A stretch of 37,126 bases of DNA from assembly GCA_025456385.1 (NCBI GenBank), contig JALOKS010000001.1, positions 1 through 37,126 on the forward strand. The letters are read 5' to 3'. The translations under genes were made by a program, and so were the position numbers. Shown here piece by piece: positions 29,928-37,126 of the stretch. The notes under the pieces were generated by a model, which did no database searches, was not told the DNA's origin, and saw only the letters and a list, made by a program, of their open reading frames with translations. The stretch's first letter is position 1; every line of letters begins with the position of its first letter. The stretch comes from Thermoanaerobaculales bacterium (lineage in GTDB: Bacteria; Acidobacteriota; Thermoanaerobaculia; Thermoanaerobaculales; Sulfomarinibacteraceae).

Positions 29928-32562
29928 ACGGGGGCGGCAGCAGCAGCGCGTTGAAGACGAGCTTGAAGGTCGCGGGCGTCGAGCCCCGGAACTGGGGCCG
30001 GATCGCGAACAGCACCAGCTGGCCCCTCCCGGCGCGCACCCAGACCTCGGCCGGCGTGTTCTGGAGCCCGTGCTCGCCCTCGAGGTAGCCGCTGCGGAGG
30101 AGCTCCCGCTGCGGATAGACGGCGACCACGCGGCGGTCGGTGTCGAGGCTCGGGATCGCGGTCGCCAGCACCGGCTCGCCGCGGCTGAAGGCGCCGCCGG
30201 CCGCCGGCATGCCCCAGGTCAAGGGGTGGTCTGCCACGAAGTCCACCGCCAGGAAGGCGCCGGGCACGCGCACGCCGCGCCCCTCGGCGACGTCGCGGAC
30301 CGGCAGCTCGACGGTCTCGCCCTCGCCATCGTCGGAGCCGGGGCTCGCGAGGCCTTCGAGGAAGAGCCCGGTGGATCCGCCCCAGGACACCACCGTGCCG
30401 CCGCCGAGGACGAAGGCGGAGAGCTTCGCGAGGCCCTGCTTCGAGATCGGCGCCCGGTACTCGGGAGGAAAGTCGTTGACGACGTAGCGGTCGCCGCGCT
30501 TGTACTTGCCCTTGCTCAGCACGTCCCTGCTCGCATCCGGGAAGACGAGCACGTCGAACTCGCGCGCGAGCTCGAGGCTCTCGAACTCCGCCGGGCGGAG
30601 GACGCGGTACGGGATTCCGTAGCTGTCGAACAGGTAGCGCGTCCAGCCCGCGTCCATGTCGTGGAAGAAGGTCTCCACCAGCGCGATCCGCGGCCGGCGC
30701 AGCGGCAGGCGGGCGACCGCGGGCTCGGCGCCGAGGACGGTCGGCGGAATCGGCATCTCGTCGGCGAGGGCGCGCAGAGCCGTCGCACCGCGGCGGCCGC
30801 CCGTGATGACAAACGAGCCGGCCGGGAGGCTGCCGCCCGGGATCTCGAGCGCGGCGGTGATCCGGCTGACCTCGAGGCCCGCGGCGAAGGCGGCGAAGGC
30901 GGCCCGGTACGAGCCGTTGCTGGCCGCCGGGTAGGCGATCCCCCACGCGTCGTCCGGAACCTCGACCTCAACTCGAAATGCACCCTCGGGCAGCGGTTCG
31001 AGCAGCTCCTCGAGCGCCGCCGAGCGGAGGTCGACCTGGACGGTGTCGACTCCCATGTGCAGCGGCAGCGACCAGCTCGTGATGTCGTACGGCCGGATGA
31101 GCTCGCCGTCCGGGGTGTAGTGGCGCTCGGGGTAACGCTGCGCCTCGAGCACCTCCTTGATGAAGGGGCGGTAGGGTTGGGCCATCCGCACGACGATGTC
31201 GCCCTCGCGCAGCAGGAGCCGTTCCACCGCGACCTCTCCGCCCAGACGGTGGAGCTCGACCCCGTGCTCGCGCAGCAGATCCACCAGGGCGGCGAGCTCA
31301 CTCGGGTCGTGCTGCGCCAGCGGCATCACGAAGTAGTACGGGGCCTCGCTCCGGCCCTTCACCACCTCCTTGCGGCAGAGGTCGTTGCGGAAGCGGAGGA
31401 TGGCGTCCCGGTGCCGCGAGGCGGTGGCGAGGATCGAGCCCATCGACGACAGCTCGTAGGCGACGATGTCGTCGAGGCCCCAGCGGCCGCCGGGCCACGG
31501 CGCCAGCATGTTGACGCCCTTCGCGTACTCGGCGAGGCCCTTGCCGCCGACGCCGAGCTCGGTCGGCTCGACGACGATCGGGGTCGCGAGGCGGCAGCTC
31601 GCGGCCTCGGTCAGGAAGCTGATGACGTTCTTCCAGTGCGAGGTCTCGGTCGAGCCGGGCCAGTAATCGTCGAAGAGCCAGTGGCTCGCGACGCCGAGGT
31701 GGCCGTCGGCCGTCATGTCGCGCGCGAGGTTGGCGCCGAAGACCGCCGACCAGCCCCACAGCCCCTCATCGACCACCTGCGCGATCGGATCGTGGTTCGG
31801 CGGCACGTAGTAGCGCGGACCCGTCGAGCCCATCTGGTGCTTCTCGACCAGCACCTGCGGGTACCACTCCGTGCTGTAGAGGCGCGAGATGACGCGGGTG
31901 TCCTCCTGGGTCAGGGCGACGAAGTCGCGGTTGTTGTCGTGCCCGACATAGCGGTGGTAGACGCCCGGCAGCGACGAGCCCTCATAGGGCGTTCCGAGGT
32001 ACTTCCGGTAGTGCTCGACGACCATGTCCATGCCGTCGGGGTTGTGGCTCGGGACCACCATCAGGACCACGTCCTCGAGCTGCCGCAGCACCGCCGGGTC
32101 CTCGGTCGTCGCCAGGGCGTGCGCGAAGATCGGCAGAGCCTGGCTCGGCGCGACCTCGCCGGAGTGCATTGACAGGGTCTGCATCACGAACACCCGGGCG
32201 CCGGCGAGCAGCACCTCGCGCTCGGCCTCCGGGATCGCGGGATCGAGAGCCAGGCGCCGGTTGACCTCCCGCAGCTCGTCGAGCCGCGCGAGGTTTGCCG
32301 GCGCCGAGATGAAGGCGACGACCATCGGCCGACCGAGCGGCGAGAGGCCGACCTGCCGCATCTCGAGCCGGTCCGAAACCGCGTCCAGCCGCTGCAGGTA
32401 GCCCGTGAGCTCGCTGTAATCCATGAGCCGGCGCTCGCTCCCGGGCTCGAAGCCGAGGACCTCGGCCGGTGTCGGAACCCCAGAGGTCGCCGCCGCGCCC
32501 GCTGCCGTCAGCACGCCCGACCCGATGGCGGCGAGCAGCAGTGCCCTGTGCAGTGCTTTCAT
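29905..32562 (-). CDS. Secreted M14 zinc metallopeptidase with amidotransferase-like C-terminal domain
   Basis: An 885-residue protein with a signal peptide (1-25). The M14 catalytic domain has HSGE (H133, E136) and H242 in VEKHQMGSTG as zinc ligands, NNRD (210-213) and a likely catalytic Glu320 in SFLTEAA. The C-terminal part (about 660-885) begins RPRIALVETFFHDMDAGWTRYLFDSYG and continues with an alpha/beta region resembling class I amidotransferase-like domains (FDVLVFPDA, FVLGGGTVVSWGG). Such M14 proteins are common in acidobacteria and their relatives; they are probably periplasmic carboxypeptidases. ATG 32562 follows GGGGGA and begins 9 nt after the phosphomutase gene. Confidence 0.9.
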   Translation of the reverse strand: MKALHRALLLAAIGSGVLTAAGAAATSGVPTPAEVLGFEPGSERRLMDYSELTGYLQRLDAVSDRLEMRQVGLSPLGRPMVVAFISAPANLARLDELREVNRRLALDPAIPEAEREVLLAGARVFVMQTLSMHSGEVAPSQALPIFAHALATTEDPAVLRQLEDVVLMVVPSHNPDGMDMVVEHYRKYLGTPYEGSSLPGVYHRYVGHDNNRDFVALTQEDTRVISRLYSTEWYPQVLVEKHQMGSTGPRYYVPPNHDPIAQVVDEGLWGWSAVFGANLARDMTADGHLGVASHWLFDDYWPGSTETSHWKNVISFLTEAASCRLATPIVVEPTELGVGGKGLAEYAKGVNMLAPWPGGRWGLDDIVAYELSSMGSILATASRHRDAILRFRNDLCRKEVVKGRSEAPYYFVMPLAQHDPSELAALVDLLREHGVELHRLGGEVAVERLLLREGDIVVRMAQPYRPFIKEVLEAQRYPERHYTPDGELIRPYDITSWSLPLHMGVDTVQVDLRSAALEELLEPLPEGAFRVEVEVPDDAWGIAYPAASNGSYRAAFAAFAAGLEVSRITAALEIPGGSLPAGSFVITGGRRGATALRALADEMPIPPTVLGAEPAVARLPLRRPRIALVETFFHDMDAGWTRYLFDSYGIPYRVLRPAEFESLELAREFDVLVFPDASRDVLSKGKYKRGDRYVVNDFPPEYRAPISKQGLAKLSAFVLGGGTVVSWGGSTGLFLEGLASPGSDDGEGETVELPVRDVAEGRGVRVPGAFLAVDFVADHPLTWGMPAAGGAFSRGEPVLATAIPSLDTDRRVVAVYPQRELLRSGYLEGEHGLQNTPAEVWVRAGRGQLVLFAIRPQFRGSTPATFKLVFNALLLPPPSMVDVDR

Positions 32563-32571
32563 GCCGTCCCC

Positions 32572-33924
32572 CTACTCCGGCGTACCGAGGTAGCCCAGGA
32601 GGAGCTGCTTCTTGTCCTCCATGAGCTCGCGGCTGCGGGCCTCGAGGACGAGCCGGAGCAGCGGTTCGGTGTTCGATGGGCGGACGTTGAACCACCAGTC
32701 GTCGAACTGGACCGTGACGCCGTCGAGGTAGTCGACCGCACCGTCCGCGAAGTCCTCGGCGAGCCGGCGGATCATGCCCGCCTTGTCGTCGACGTGGAAG
32801 TTGATCTCGCCCGTCGCGTGGTAACGGGAGAGCGGCGCGACGAGCTCCGACAGCGGCTGCCGGCTTTCACGGAGCTGGTTCAGGACCTCGATCACCGTCA
32901 TCAGCGACGAGTCCGCCGTGTAGTTGCGGCGGAAGTAGAAGTGGCCCGCCAGCTCGCCGCCGAAGGGCGAGCCGTGGCGGCGCATCGTCGCCTTCATGAA
33001 GGAGTGTCCGACCCGCTCCCGAACCGGCACCCCACCGGCCTCCTCGATCGCCTCCTTGGTCGCCCACGACGAGCGCAGGTCGTAGATGATGGCCGCGCCG
33101 GGCTCGCGCTTGAGGAAGCGCGGCGCCAGCAGGCCCGTGATCTTGTCGGCCGAGATGAAGCGGCCCTTCTCGTCGATCAGGATCGCGCGGTCGGCGTCGC
33201 CGTCGAAGGCCACCCCGAGGTCGCAGCCGTGCTCGAGGACCGCCCGCTCGACGTCGACCAGGTTCTCCTGCTTGAGCGGGTTCGCCTCGTGGTTGGGGAA
33301 GCTGCCGTCGAGCTCGAAGTACAGCGGCACGAGCTCGAGGTTCAGCCGCTCGAGGATTGGCAGGTAGATCGTGCTCATGCCGTTGGCGGCGTCGGCCGCG
33401 AGCTTGAGGCGCGGTCCGGACAGCGTCAACTCGGCGAGCACGTGCTCGGTGTAGGCGGCGAAGACCGAGCGCTCCTCCTCGCCCGCCTGCGGCGGCAGGC
33501 CGGTCGCGACCGCGCTCGTCAGCACGAGCTTCTCGAGCTCGGCGATTCCGGTCTCGTAGGAGACCGGAATCGCGTCCCGCCGCGACATCTTGAGGCCGTT
33601 GTAGACCGCCGGGTTGTGGCTGGCCGTGACCTGGATCCCGCCCGAGGCGCCGAGAAAACCGGTCGCGAAGTAGTTCTGCGGCGTGTCGGCGACTCCGATG
33701 TCGATCACGGCGATCCCCCGCGCGCGAAGCCCGGCCTTGAGGGCACGAGCGATCGGCACCGAGTGGGTGCGCATGTCCCGCGACACCACGACCTGAGGTC
33801 CGCGCGCGAGGTCCTCGGCGTCGAGGAGGTCCCGGAAGTGGTAGCCGACCCGGTACGCGATCCCCTCGTTCACCTGGTCGGGGTAGGTGCCCCGGATGTC
33901 GTAGGCCTTGAAGATCCCTGCCAT
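32572..33924 (-). CDS. Phosphomannomutase/phosphoglucomutase
   Basis: A 450-residue alpha-D-phosphohexomutase. It has FKAYDIRGTYPDQV at the N-terminus, the phosphoserine loop TASHNPAVYNGLK (S102), the magnesium loop DGDADR, GGELAGHFYFR as substrate-binding motif, and the phosphate-binding RPSNTEP near the end. It interconverts mannose or glucose 1- and 6-phosphates for envelope polysaccharides. ATG 33924 follows GGGGGAGAC. A TATCAT -10-like hexamer lies at 33964-33959. The gene is divergent from the SRAP gene. Confidence 0.93.
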   Translation of the reverse strand: MAGIFKAYDIRGTYPDQVNEGIAYRVGYHFRDLLDAEDLARGPQVVVSRDMRTHSVPIARALKAGLRARGIAVIDIGVADTPQNYFATGFLGASGGIQVTASHNPAVYNGLKMSRRDAIPVSYETGIAELEKLVLTSAVATGLPPQAGEEERSVFAAYTEHVLAELTLSGPRLKLAADAANGMSTIYLPILERLNLELVPLYFELDGSFPNHEANPLKQENLVDVERAVLEHGCDLGVAFDGDADRAILIDEKGRFISADKITGLLAPRFLKREPGAAIIYDLRSSWATKEAIEEAGGVPVRERVGHSFMKATMRRHGSPFGGELAGHFYFRRNYTADSSLMTVIEVLNQLRESRQPLSELVAPLSRYHATGEINFHVDDKAGMIRRLAEDFADGAVDYLDGVTVQFDDWWFNVRPSNTEPLLRLVLEARSRELMEDKKQLLLGYLGTPE

Positions 33925-33989
33925 GTCTCCCCCTCGCGCTGGCTCGGCCGGCCGGGTCATGATACTGCAGCGGCGCGGCGGCCCCGGGT

Positions 33990-33995
33990 TATCAT
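33990..33995 (+). promoter_or_regulatory. Candidate -10 of a leaderless SRAP transcript
   Basis: TATCAT lies so that transcription, 7 nt after its last base, would begin at 34002, the A of the SRAP ATG. No ribosome binding site precedes the ATG, as expected for leaderless mRNA. No clear -35 is seen. Confidence 0.45.
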
Positions 33996-34001
33996 CCGGG
34001 C

Positions 34002-34676
34002 ATGTGCGGACGCTTCGCCCTGGTCGTCGATGCTGCTGTCCTGGCCGAGGTTTTCGAGCTCGAACCTCCGCCCGGGCTCGCACCGCGCTACAACATCGCG
34101 CCGACCCAGGAGCTGCTGGCGGTGCGTGCCGGGACCTCCCGACCGCGGGAGTGGTCGCGTCTGCGCTGGGGGCTGGTGCCGTCCTGGGCGAAGGAGCCCG
34201 CGATCGGCGCGCGGATGATCAACGCCCGTTCCGAGACCGCGGCCGAGAAACCCTCCTTCCGCAGCGCCCTCGCGGCGCGGCGCTGCCTGGTTCCGGCGAG
34301 CGGCTTCTTCGAGTGGCAGAAGAAGGGGGCCGCCAAGCAGGCGCACTTCATCCACTTCCGCGACGCGCGGGTCTTCGCCTTCGCCGCCCTGTGGGAGCGC
34401 TGGTCGGGTGTGAGCCCTCCCCTCGAGAGCTGCACCCTTCTCACGACGACGCCCAACGAGCTCGTCGCGGAGCTCCACGACCGGATGCCCGTCATCCTGC
34501 CGCCCCGGCACCACGAGGAGTGGTTGCGGCCCGGTCCCCTCGCCCCGGACCGTCTGACCGAGCTGCTCGTCCCCCACCCCGCCGCCGGCATGGAGGCGCA
34601 CCCGGTCAGCGGCTACGTCAACCGGCCGGGCAACGACGGCCCGGAGTGCATCGCACGCTCAGCGACACACGACTGA
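34002..34676 (+). CDS. SRAP/YedK-type protein that crosslinks abasic DNA sites
   Basis: A 224-residue SRAP domain protein of the YedK/HMCES family, which forms a covalent link to abasic sites in single-stranded DNA. The catalytic residues are present: Cys2 (MCGRF), Asn74 (MINARSET), Glu104 (GFFEW) and His159 (LHDRMP). ATG 34002 must be the start, because Cys2 becomes the N-terminal residue after Met removal. It is one of the few rightward genes in the window. An SOS box is not visible upstream. Confidence 0.94.
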   Translation: MCGRFALVVDAAVLAEVFELEPPPGLAPRYNIAPTQELLAVRAGTSRPREWSRLRWGLVPSWAKEPAIGARMINARSETAAEKPSFRSALAARRCLVPASGFFEWQKKGAAKQAHFIHFRDARVFAFAALWERWSGVSPPLESCTLLTTTPNELVAELHDRMPVILPPRHHEEWLRPGPLAPDRLTELLVPHPAAGMEAHPVSGYVNRPGNDGPECIARSATHD

Positions 34677-34730
34677 CCTTCGATCGCTCGGCCCATTCCG
34701 AGATCCGCGAGGTGGGCAGAGGTCGATTCC

Positions 34731-34751
34731 GGATTTCGGATTTCGGATTTC
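34731..34751 (+). repeat. Three direct copies of GGATTTC
   Basis: Three perfect tandem GGATTTC heptamers (34731-34751), with a partial GATTCC just before. This kind of repeat gives rise to NPKSEIRNP-like false proteins in many environmental genomes. It lies beside the inverted-repeat element. Confidence 0.8.
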
Positions 34752-34762
34752 CGCTCACCCTC

Positions 34763-34903
34763 CTGAACCACAGCGGCACAGAGAACACAGAGAAGCCACA
34801 GAGAGAGTTCATGACCTCACAATACGATCATCTCTGAGTGGTCCTGCGATGGGTCGGACAGCTCCCTGTGCGGCTCTGTGCACTCAGTGCCTCTGTGGTT
34901 CAG
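34763..34903. repeat. Inverted-repeat intergenic element (MITE-like, 141 bp)
   Basis: Perfect 11-nt ends, CTGAACCACAG (34763-34773) and its reverse complement (34893-34903), border arms of about 45 nt that match with small differences (GGCACAGAG and GGCACTGAG, both near CACAGAG runs). There is no transposase. The arms encode the well-known false frame of the NHxGTExTE type, found dispersed in many environmental genomes. Probably a non-autonomous mobile or REP-like element. Confidence 0.75.
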
Positions 34904-35108
34904 AGCACCCCTGGAATCGATTGGTGTGACCGACCCGAGAGGGCCATGCCGCGGCCGCAGTACCTGCCTGCTGCCGCGGCCGCTGCTCCCAGCCGTCACC
35001 GCCATCTGCCGCTCTCACTGAGCCTGAATCCGGGCGCGGGCACGGAGACGGAAACGGGTGCGGTGGAGGTGCGTATACTCTCTCGACTCTATGAGCGGAG
35101 GACGAGCG
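34904..35108 (+). promoter_or_regulatory. Remaining SRAP-AIM24 intergenic DNA with a candidate promoter
   Basis: The 432-nt gap between SRAP and AIM24 holds the two repeats above and this 205-nt stretch. Two copies of GCCGCGGCCGC occur (about 34948 and 34974). TATACT (35074-35079) is a good -10 about 30 nt before the AIM24 start, with a poor -35. GGAGG follows at suitable distance from ATG 35109. No gene or RNA is seen. Confidence 0.45.
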
Positions 35109-36119
35109 ATGAGCGACAGAATGTGGTACGTGGCGGTCGGCGGCCAGAGCGTCGGACCGATGAGCGAGGCCGAGCTGGTGGATGCCCTGCAGGCCGGGAC
35201 CTACGCCCCCAACATCCAGGTCTACTGCCAGGGCGTGACCGAATGGGCGCCCGCGAACGCGGTGCCGGTCCTCAAGGCCCACACGCCGCCCCCGCCGCCC
35301 CCCGGCCAGGCCCGTCGGAGCCGCGCCGACGAGGTCGACTTCGAGATCCACGGCTCCGAGATGCAGTTCGTCGAGATCGAGCTCGACCCCGCCGAGAGCG
35401 TGGTCGCCGAGGCCGGCTCCATGATGTACATGGGCGACGGCATCCAGATGCAGACGATCTTCGGCGACGGCTCCGGCCAGCAGGGCTCCTTCATGGACAA
35501 GCTGGTGGGCGCCGGCAAGCGCCTGCTCACGGGCGAGAGCCTGTTCATGACGATCTTCACCCACCAGGGCGCGGGCAAGGCCCGGGTGGCCTTCGCCGCC
35601 CCCTACCCCGGCCGGATCGTGCCGGTCGACCTCGGCCGCCACGGCGGCACCGTGATCTGCCAGAAGGACGCCTTCCTGTGCGCCGCGAAGGGGGTCGCGG
35701 TCTCGATCGCCTTCCAGAAGCGGATCGGCACCGCGCTCTTCGGCGGTGAAGGCTTCATCATGCAGAAGCTCGAGGGCGACGGCCTCGCCTTCATGCACGC
35801 CGGCGGCACCATCGTCGAGCGCGAGCTCGCGGCCGGCCAGAGCCTGCGCGTCGACACCGGCTGCCTGGTCGCCCTCGAGTCCTCGGTGAGCTTCGACATC
35901 GAGTTCGTGGGCGGCGTCAAGTCGGCGATCTTCGGCGGCGAGGGGTTCTTCTTCGCCCGCGTCCAGGGCCCGGGCAGGGTCTGGCTGCAGTCCCTTCCGT
36001 TCTCCCGCCTCGCCGGTCGCATCTGGCAGTCGGCGCCGCAGGCCGGCGGCAAGGACCGCGGCGAGGGCTCGCTGCTCGGCAAGATGGGGGGCATCGGCGG
36101 GTTCTTCGACGGCAATTGA
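35109..36119 (+). CDS. GYF_2-AIM24 fusion protein
   Basis: A 336-residue protein. Residues about 4-50 (MWYVAVGGQSVGPMSEAEL to TEWAPANAVPV) form a GYF_2 domain of the type found in bacterial membrane-linked proteins. After a Pro-rich linker (PPPPPPGQ), residues about 75-300 match the AIM24/TIGR00266 beta-helix family (VEIELDPAESVVAEAGSMMYM, then GEGFIMQKLEGDGLAFMHAGG). A Gly-rich tail ends it (GGIGGFFDGN). Function is unknown; mitochondrial AIM24 is membrane-associated. ATG 35109 is preferred over 35091 because GGAGG lies 7 nt upstream. Confidence 0.9.
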   Translation: MSDRMWYVAVGGQSVGPMSEAELVDALQAGTYAPNIQVYCQGVTEWAPANAVPVLKAHTPPPPPPGQARRSRADEVDFEIHGSEMQFVEIELDPAESVVAEAGSMMYMGDGIQMQTIFGDGSGQQGSFMDKLVGAGKRLLTGESLFMTIFTHQGAGKARVAFAAPYPGRIVPVDLGRHGGTVICQKDAFLCAAKGVAVSIAFQKRIGTALFGGEGFIMQKLEGDGLAFMHAGGTIVERELAAGQSLRVDTGCLVALESSVSFDIEFVGGVKSAIFGGEGFFFARVQGPGRVWLQSLPFSRLAGRIWQSAPQAGGKDRGEGSLLGKMGGIGGFFDGN

Positions 36120-36121
36120 CA

Positions 36122-36143
36122 CGATTCGGGCACGCCCGAATCG
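36122..36143. terminator. Perfect hairpin between convergent genes
   Basis: CGATTCGGG, loop CACG, CCCGAATCG: a perfect 9-bp stem 3 nt after the AIM24 stop. There is no T run, so termination may be of the non-U type or bidirectional. Confidence 0.5.
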
Positions 36144-36155
36144 CGCCACTTGCGA

Positions 36156-36174
36156 GCGTTCGCTGCGCGAACGC
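36156..36174. terminator. Second hairpin near the M20 gene end
   Basis: GCGTTCG, loop CTGCG, CGAACGC, six nt before the M20 gene stop codon on the opposite strand. No T run. It probably pairs with the previous hairpin as a shared terminator region for the convergent genes. Confidence 0.4.
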
Positions 36175-36179
36175 GAGAC

Positions 36180-37126
36180 TCAGGCGTCGCCGAGACGCGC
36201 CGCGAAGGCGTCGAGGATCCGCAGGTAGGGCTCGATCGACGGGATGAAGTGCCGCTCGTCGCGCGCGTGCGGGCCGATGCCGGTCTGGCCCCAGACGACC
36301 TGGTTGCCGCCCGGGGCGAAGCGCGCCGAGGAGCCCGGCAGCTTCCTGCCGACGACCGCCGGCGAGCCCGAGACCTCCGCCACCGCCGCGAGCAGATGGT
36401 GCAGCCAGGGGTTGTCGGGCGGGCAGGCGACGCCGGGCTCCATCAGCTCGACGGTCGCGGCGAGGCCGAGCTCGAGGCACAGGGCGCGGACCTCGGCGAG
36501 GAGGCCCTCGAGATCGTCGCCGGGGATCGGCCGCACCTCGACGCCGAGCACCCCGGTGCCGGCCGTGATGTTGTAGACGCCGGCCTCACCGACGGAGAGG
36601 AAGGGGAACCGCGTCGAGCTCTCCCAGCCGTCGATGCTGGACAGCGTGAGGTGGCGCGCGAAGACCGAGCCGAGAACCGCGCGGACCTCGATCAGGCGGT
36701 CGAGGAGGTCGGCCGGGCCGCCGGCGGTGCCGGTGTGACCGCAGGCGCCGCGGGCCTCGATCCTGAGCCGGAGGATGCCGCGGCTCTCCGGGCACACCGC
36801 GCCGAAGAGCTCGCTGCCGCGCTCGCCGGTCCGCTCGCCCACCACCAGCAGCTGCGGGCTCCAGCCCCGCTGCAGCGCCTCGGCCGCGAGCACGTGCGGG
36901 GTGCCGAAGGGCTCGCCCTCGCCGTTCTCCTCGTTGCCGACCAGCAGCAGGTTGAGGGTCGGGAAGGGCGGTCCCGCCGCCGCCCGCCGGGTCATCCAGA
37001 CCATGTCGCTCGCCACCACCGTCTTCATGTCGGCGGCGCCGCGCCCCCACAGGTACTCGCCCTCGACCCGCGGCTCGAACTGACGGTCATCGGGCTCGGG
37101 GCGGACGACGTCGAAGTGCCCGCACA
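36180..37126 (-). CDS. M20-family peptidase/deacylase, C-terminal part (cut by window edge)
   Basis: The frame is open to the right edge; 315 residues are visible. It includes GHFDVVRPE (first zinc His), WGRGAADMK (bridging Asp), NEENGEGE (catalytic Glu and ligand), a lid domain with RGACGHTGTAGGPADLL, and a final GPHARDERHFIPS with a zinc His. It is close to ArgE/DapE-type enzymes, which remove acyl groups or split dipeptides in the cytosol; the exact substrate cannot be fixed. It converges with the AIM24 gene. Confidence 0.88.
   Translation of the reverse strand, partial: CGHFDVVRPEPDDRQFEPRVEGEYLWGRGAADMKTVVASDMVWMTRRAAAGPPFPTLNLLLVGNEENGEGEPFGTPHVLAAEALQRGWSPQLLVVGERTGERGSELFGAVCPESRGILRLRIEARGACGHTGTAGGPADLLDRLIEVRAVLGSVFARHLTLSSIDGWESSTRFPFLSVGEAGVYNITAGTGVLGVEVRPIPGDDLEGLLAEVRALCLELGLAATVELMEPGVACPPDNPWLHHLLAAVAEVSGSPAVVGRKLPGSSARFAPGGNQVVWGQTGIGPHARDERHFIPSIEPYLRILDAFAARLGDA

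Noticed and set aside
34618..34812. A 64-codon minus-strand frame starting MNSLCGFSVFSVPLWF
   Set aside because: It is made from the intergenic repeats and is a known kind of false protein.

Overview
The window is GC-rich, tightly packed chromosomal DNA from a diderm bacterium. Lipid A genes (lpxB, an lpxH-like gene), a RodZ-like protein, rimO, cmk-rpsA, DUF6677, a HEAT-like gene pair and a sigma-54 activator together suggest Acidobacteriota, possibly near Thermoanaerobaculia. That placement rests on gene content and style and has not been tested by phylogeny. There are no rRNA or tRNA genes, CRISPR arrays, transposases or prophage genes.

Layout. Almost everything from 1 to 28640 is read leftwards. 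1-3804: two HEAT-like proteins around a RodZ-like protein, a PrsW-type protease and ribF. 3814-7835: rimO, lpxB, two small membrane proteins, a HIT protein and an HU/IHF subunit. 7877-10520: rpsA and cmk. 10581-12892: a secreted DUF1573-type protein interrupted by an in-frame UGA, then a ferredoxin-like protein and a cupin behind a Crp/Fnr-type operator. 12970-18516: a LarA-like racemase, a rhomboid protein with a long C-terminal tail, a TPR membrane protein and a degenerate MurB-like protein. 18557-18666, on the opposite strand: a consensus sigma-54 promoter followed about 85 nt later by an intrinsic terminator, i.e. a probable small RNA. 18712-24642: a 1296-residue sigma-54 activator, aroA and an lpxH-like gene. 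24723-27958: serC, serA and a DUF1015 gene. 28053-37126: a lipo-free secreted protein, an MFS transporter, an M14 peptidase, a phosphomannomutase/phosphoglucomutase, an SRAP protein, a block of intergenic repeats, a GYF-AIM24 fusion and the end of an M20 peptidase gene.

The two most interesting points are these. First, at 11499-11501 a UGA replaces the first cysteine codon of the SCGCT signature of a DUF1573 protein. The reading frame and family similarity continue for 305 more codons, and a strong hairpin sits where a bacterial SECIS would be. This is a candidate selenoprotein. Second, a stand-alone small RNA gene carries a pyrimidine-rich anti-Shine-Dalgarno stretch and lies next to a very large sigma-54 activator gene. 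Several promoters and operators (rpsA, cupin-ferredoxin, DUF1015-serA-serC, SRAP) can also be read directly.
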